64,000 bases of DNA from positions 1 to 64,000 of the forward strand of contig JAJDEB010000043.1 in assembly GCA_029260015.1 (NCBI GenBank), written 5' to 3'. Positions 61,301-64,000 of this stretch are shown here, piece after piece (within the stretch, counting starts at the first letter, position 1; each line of letters begins with the position of its first letter). The position numbers and the translations under genes are program-made. A model generated the notes under the pieces. The model did no database searches, was not told where the DNA came from, and saw only the letters and a list, made by a program, of their open reading frames with translations. This DNA is from Phycisphaerae bacterium (lineage in GTDB: Bacteria > Planctomycetota > Phycisphaerae > UBA1845).

Positions 61301-62311
61301 CTCCTTGACGTTCTTGATCGCAGCCAGCGGATTCTCACCGTAGCGAACGACCACGACGCCGCCAACAGCCTCGGCACCCGCTTTGTCCAATACCCCCCTT
61401 CGGAGCCCCGGTCCAAGTGTCACATTTGCGACATTGCGAACGTAGATGGGCACATTGTCGTTGACCTTGACGACCGCGTCTTCAACATCTTCAAGCGTCT
61501 CGATGAAGCCCAGTCCACGAATGATATACTCGACGCGATTCACTTCGATCGTTCGGGCGCCCACGTCGACGTTGGACATCTTGACGGCCATAAAAACTTC
61601 GTCGAGCGTCACACCGTGAGCGCGCATCGCGTCCGGATCCACATCGATTTGGTATTCTTGGACAAAACCGCCGACCGAGGCGACTTCGGAAACACCCTTG
61701 GCTGACAGCAACCCGTAGCGAACATACCAATCCTGGATCGTACGGAGTTCGTCGAGACCCCAACCGCCTGTTGGGTTACCGTCAACATCCTGCCCTTCGA
61801 GCGTGTACCAATATACCTGTCCAAGCGCGGTCGCGTCTGGTCCGAGTGCCGGTTGCACTTCGCCGGGAAGCGTGCCGGCCGGCAGGCTGTTGAGCTTCTC
61901 CAGCACGCGAGAGCGAGACCAATAAAACTCCACATCTTCATCAAAGATGACATAGATCAATGAGAAGCCAAACAGCGAGTAGCTTCGAATGGTCTTGACA
62001 CCAGGGATCCCCAATAGCGACACTGTGAGGGGATAGCCGATCTGATCCTCAACATCCTGCGGTGACCGGCCCATCCACTCCGTAAAAACGATTTGCTGGT
62101 TCTCGCCAATGTCGGGAATGGCATCGACCGGCATCGGATCGCGGGGGAGGCCGCCCAACTCCCAATCGAATGGTGCCGACATCAAGCCCCAGCCGATGAT
62201 GAACACCATGAAGAGAACAACAACCAACTTGTTTTCGAGGCAGAACCGAATGGTCTTATCGATGAAACCGGGTGGTGATGGTGGCCGTTCTTGCAGACTA
62301 GTTTGGGGCAT
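58397..62311 (-). CDS. cusA: CusA-type heavy-metal RND efflux pump, extended form
   Basis: At 1304 residues it is about 250 longer than E. coli CusA. TM4 has AIAIGTIVDMGIIVCEN, the AxGxxxD type of Cu/Ag pumps, with Met-Gly in place of Ala-Ala. The C-terminal half has LALFGIASDDGVVMATYLND, as in CusA. An insertion of about 120 residues with three or four membrane-like helices (LTWLLYPILAIAGVGLAFGY, NAVVVGAVLLLLTQSWLPIG, LVGGTIGALLLVFQLFQAAY) sits between the two halves, and an extra segment of about 70 residues with GEPYYVQGTFA lies in the second periplasmic domain. The ATG follows AGGAGG; the gene overlaps cusB by 14 bases. Confidence 0.92.
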   Translation of the reverse strand: MPQTSLQERPPSPPGFIDKTIRFCLENKLVVVLFMVFIIGWGLMSAPFDWELGGLPRDPMPVDAIPDIGENQQIVFTEWMGRSPQDVEDQIGYPLTVSLLGIPGVKTIRSYSLFGFSLIYVIFDEDVEFYWSRSRVLEKLNSLPAGTLPGEVQPALGPDATALGQVYWYTLEGQDVDGNPTGGWGLDELRTIQDWYVRYGLLSAKGVSEVASVGGFVQEYQIDVDPDAMRAHGVTLDEVFMAVKMSNVDVGARTIEVNRVEYIIRGLGFIETLEDVEDAVVKVNDNVPIYVRNVANVTLGPGLRRGVLDKAGAEAVGGVVVVRYGENPLAAIKNVKEKIEEISPGLPRKTLADGTVSQVKIVPFYDRSGLIYETLGTLSDALLQQVLVTIIVVVVMVRHLRSSILISGLLPLAVLMCFIAMRTTGVDANIVALSGIAIAIGTIVDMGIIVCENILKHLDEADPEANRLEVIYSASSEVGSAILTAVSTTIVSFLPVFTMEAAEGKLFRPLAFTKTYALIASVIVALTIIPPAAHVLFTKNRKGRRSLTWLLYPILAIAGVGLAFGYGWWWPGGLLLVIGVYGSLEPKLPSFVRKMGPQLANAVVVGAVLLLLTQSWLPIGPEKGLWRNAILVGGTIGALLLVFQLFQAAYPYVLAWALDHKATFLILPVMIVVAGGMVWRGFDELFAWMPTTAQESEPATYFAEKFPGLGKEFMPPLDEGSFLYMPVTMPHASIGEVIDVLQKQDIAFNQVPEIALAVGKLGRVESPLDPAPLSMIETVINYLPKYMTNEAGHRLAFRFDETQKDLFRDKDAKPVPANDGEPYYVQGTFARDEQGKLIEESGGMPFRQWRPALDPAINPDREAWPGINTPNDIWDLVVAAGKIPGATSAPKLQPIAARIVMLQSGMRAPMGVKVKGPSLEALDKVGLQIEQFLKEVPSVEPQAVIADRIIGKPYLEIDIDRKAIARYGIKLRQVQDVIEVAIGGKRVTTTVEGRERYPVRVRYLRELRDSIESLDKILVPAPGGAQIPLIQLAKIEYVRGPQVIKSEDTFLIGYVLFDMKPGYAEVDVIEQANAYLREKIASGELDMPAGVSFTFAGTYESQVRSEKKLMVVLPLALFIIFMILYLQFKSVITTSLVFTGILVAWSGGFLMIWFYAQPWFLDWNIFGTSMRELFQAHPINLSVAIWVGFLALFGIASDDGVVMATYLNDSFSNQKVENISQIRAATLEAGKRRIRPCLMTTATTILALLPVLTSSGRGSDIMVPMAIPSFGGMTIEIITMLVVPVLFCTFQETKFKASQRRSET

Positions 62312-64000
62312 CGCTCGCACCTCCTGCCGAACGTGGCCCGATGGTCTCCTTCTTCACGCCACAACGGAACATGGCTGAGCCAAAATACGGATTCTCAGTC
62401 TTGTCTTTCGTCTGGAGCCAGTCTCCACCACGATCGCCAAATGCCATTGGACAGTGGAAGCGATGGACCGGCTCGGCTGCGACGCCATAGCATTTGGTCG
62501 TTACGATCATCGATTCTGAAAGGACCGCGAAGGCAGCGCGTGCTTTTTGGATGTCAGCCGACTCAGAAATGTCGCTGGCCGCCTTGGTCATGCCGACCGA
62601 CTCTTTCATCCAAGCCATGTGGGCATCACCAGTCAGTAGATTCATGTCGACGCGTGCAAGGGCATCACGAAATTTTCCTGCGGCGCTCTGCGCCGGCTTG
62701 TGTTTGTCGTGGCTCAGCGCCTCTTGCGTTTTCAAGTATGCAGCGAGCACAGGACCAAACTCGATGGCAAAAGTCGGTGGGATATTCAACTTCAGCCCAT
62801 CCAACCCGTCGAGGTCTTGTCGCGGCGATGGCATTTGGTCTGTCTCGGCGCTACCCTCGTTTTGCTTTTGACCATGGTCGTGGGTCGGTGCCGGTTGGCC
62901 GCCTTCGGGGCTCATCATGCTGGGCTGTGCCATGATCTGCATGGCGCTGTCAATCTTGAAGTTACCACTAACGACAACGCGTTCACCAGCTTCCAAACCG
63001 TCGAAAACAATGTAATGATTGCCGACCCTCGGTCCGAGCCGAATTTCCCGACCTTGATACGTTCCTGGCTCGTCAGGAACTTCAACGTATACCAAGGCCC
63101 GCTTGCCCGTAATAAGGGGGGCGGATGCCGGGATAACCAGCGGTGCTTCAACGTCGCCAGCCCCCATTGAAACGAATCCGAGTGTTTCTGTTCGGACCAA
63201 TGGCATCCCGCACCGATCACAATCGTCGGCTCCATCCTTGACAATCTCCGGGTGCATGGGACACATCCACTTACCCGCGAGTTCAGCATCGATCACCCGC
63301 CCTCCGGCAGCGACCTCCGAGTGTGCTACCGCGCGCACGAACATCTCTGGTTTCAAACGGCCATCCGAATTCTCGACATTGACGCGCACCTTCACCGTCC
63401 TGGTTTTCGCATCGAGTACAGGTGCGATGAATGCGACGGTCCCCGTGAACGTCTCGCCTGGATAGGCTTCGGCTTCAAACTCCACCTCCTGACCGTAGCG
63501 TAGCCATGCCAAGTCGGTCTCGTATGCATCGAGTTTGACCCAGAGGTGCGAAAGATCGGCGATCGTATAGATACGCGTGCCGGTCTTTACATAGCTTCCT
63601 TCGAGGACGTTCTTATGAATGACTATCCCGCCCATGGGGGCGTAGATCGTCATGTAATCTGAAGCTGTTCCCCGTTCTTCGATTTCAGCGATCTGCGCGT
63701 CTGTCAAACCCCACAAGCGAAACTTCTCGCGAATGTCCTCCAGCCACGCTCCAGCTCGTTCATTGAGGAGGGAGCTTCCACCCGCGCTGCTCGGCTTTGT
63801 CCGTTGCAATGCTTCGATGAGTTCGGTCTGCGCCGTGGAAAGCTCCGGGCTGTACAGGTAGACAAGGTGGTCGCCTTTTCGTACGGGGACACCCGTGTAG
63901 TCGACGTACAATCGATCAAGTCGACCCGGCACCCACGCGGTGATATATCCCAAGCGCGTTTCGTCATAATCAATTGTTCCGACCATTCGGATTTCCGCCG
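62298..64000 (-). CDS. cusB: CusB-type periplasmic adaptor (N-terminus beyond the window)
   Basis: The reading frame runs off the right edge; the visible part begins AEIRMVGTIDYDETRLGYIT, normal internal CusB sequence. The order is barrel-sandwich and hairpin, YTIADLSHLWVKLDAYETDL barrel, then a heavy-metal-binding insert WMCPMHPEIVKDGADDCDRC-GM in the membrane-proximal region. A C-terminal DUF3347-like domain follows (VLAAYLKTQEALSHDKHKPA ... HRFHCPMAFGDRGGDWLQ ... NPYFGSAMFRCG) with conserved Cys, Met and His. Both extra domains bind soft metals. The pair with cusA downstream suggests Cu(I)/Ag(I) export. Confidence 0.93.
   Translation of the reverse strand, partial: AEIRMVGTIDYDETRLGYITAWVPGRLDRLYVDYTGVPVRKGDHLVYLYSPELSTAQTELIEALQRTKPSSAGGSSLLNERAGAWLEDIREKFRLWGLTDAQIAEIEERGTASDYMTIYAPMGGIVIHKNVLEGSYVKTGTRIYTIADLSHLWVKLDAYETDLAWLRYGQEVEFEAEAYPGETFTGTVAFIAPVLDAKTRTVKVRVNVENSDGRLKPEMFVRAVAHSEVAAGGRVIDAELAGKWMCPMHPEIVKDGADDCDRCGMPLVRTETLGFVSMGAGDVEAPLVIPASAPLITGKRALVYVEVPDEPGTYQGREIRLGPRVGNHYIVFDGLEAGERVVVSGNFKIDSAMQIMAQPSMMSPEGGQPAPTHDHGQKQNEGSAETDQMPSPRQDLDGLDGLKLNIPPTFAIEFGPVLAAYLKTQEALSHDKHKPAQSAAGKFRDALARVDMNLLTGDAHMAWMKESVGMTKAASDISESADIQKARAAFAVLSESMIVTTKCYGVAAEPVHRFHCPMAFGDRGGDWLQTKDKTENPYFGSAMFRCGVKKETIGPRSAGGASDAPN

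Noticed and set aside
62291..62935. Open frame of 214 codons on the plus strand
   Set aside because: It is antisense to the cusB 3' end and has no recognisable family.

Overview
The window looks like chromosomal DNA of a planctomycete of the class Phycisphaerae, or a close relative. Four things suggest this: a Rho factor with a long Ser/Lys-rich N-terminal extension, a PEP-CTERM protein, a secreted protein ending in two dockerin-like repeats, and several membrane zinc-ribbon and small secreted families typical of planctomycetes. This is inference; there is no rRNA or other strong marker in the window.

Layout. Bases 1-30.4 kb are an ordinary chromosomal backbone: a tRNA-Gly at the left edge, a VOC protein, rho, coaE, a DUF368 (PopT-like) transporter, two membrane zinc-ribbon paralogs, GT3-type glycogen synthase, a FecR-like / lipoprotein / outer-membrane barrel trio, an ABC1/UbiB kinase-like protein, secreted dockerin-like and PEP-CTERM proteins, a Tat-exported metallophosphoesterase with a decayed tandem copy, a PfkB sugar kinase, an M2-like peptidase, trpF, a lipoprotein hydrolase and a PepD-type dipeptidase. 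Three copies of a hairpin-ended repeat of about 190 bp lie in the first 9 kb, and one of them separates DUF368 from a duplicated scrap of its own 3' end.

At 30,445 a tRNA-Ser(CGA) marks the start of an apparent integrative element. Just past it come strong inverted repeats, a decayed serine-recombinase remnant, and a tyrosine integrase with an excisionase-like gene. Reading on the minus strand from about 38.4 kb down to the integrase is one co-directional gene string. Its core is a complete bacterial ubiquitin-like conjugation cassette: a beta-grasp modifier (37,180-37,407), an E2-like protein fused to a Cys-rich CxxC array (35,994-37,088), a JAMM/JAB isopeptidase-like protein (35,342-36,115) and an E1/ThiF-like enzyme (34,692-35,354). 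Four small genes, three with clear Shine-Dalgarno sequences, precede the modifier, and two unrecognised genes separate the cassette from xis-int. This is the most interesting system in the window.

From 39.7 kb to the right edge is a heavy-metal resistance region. Locus A (plus strand) has a Cys/His-rich secreted protein, TolC-type outer-membrane factor, mini-lipoprotein, His/Asp-rich CzcB-like adaptor, CzcA-like RND pump, P-II-like protein, two exported accessory proteins, a ZntA-type P1B ATPase and a small anchored protein. Locus B (plus strand) has a CadC-like ArsR repressor, a second Cys-rich secreted protein, an adaptor with five tandem CxxHxxxExxCxxC motifs, a second CzcA-like pump, a lipoprotein and a truncated P-II. 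Locus C (minus strand) is a CusA/CusB pair with an unusually long CusA; CusB runs off the window. A fatty-acid-hydroxylase-family gene lies between B and C. A likely division of labour is that the P-type ATPase moves Zn/Cd/Pb to the periplasm, the Cys/His-rich proteins bind metal there, and the RND pumps expel it; the DFG..DG pumps suggest divalent cations and the CusAB pair suggests Cu/Ag.
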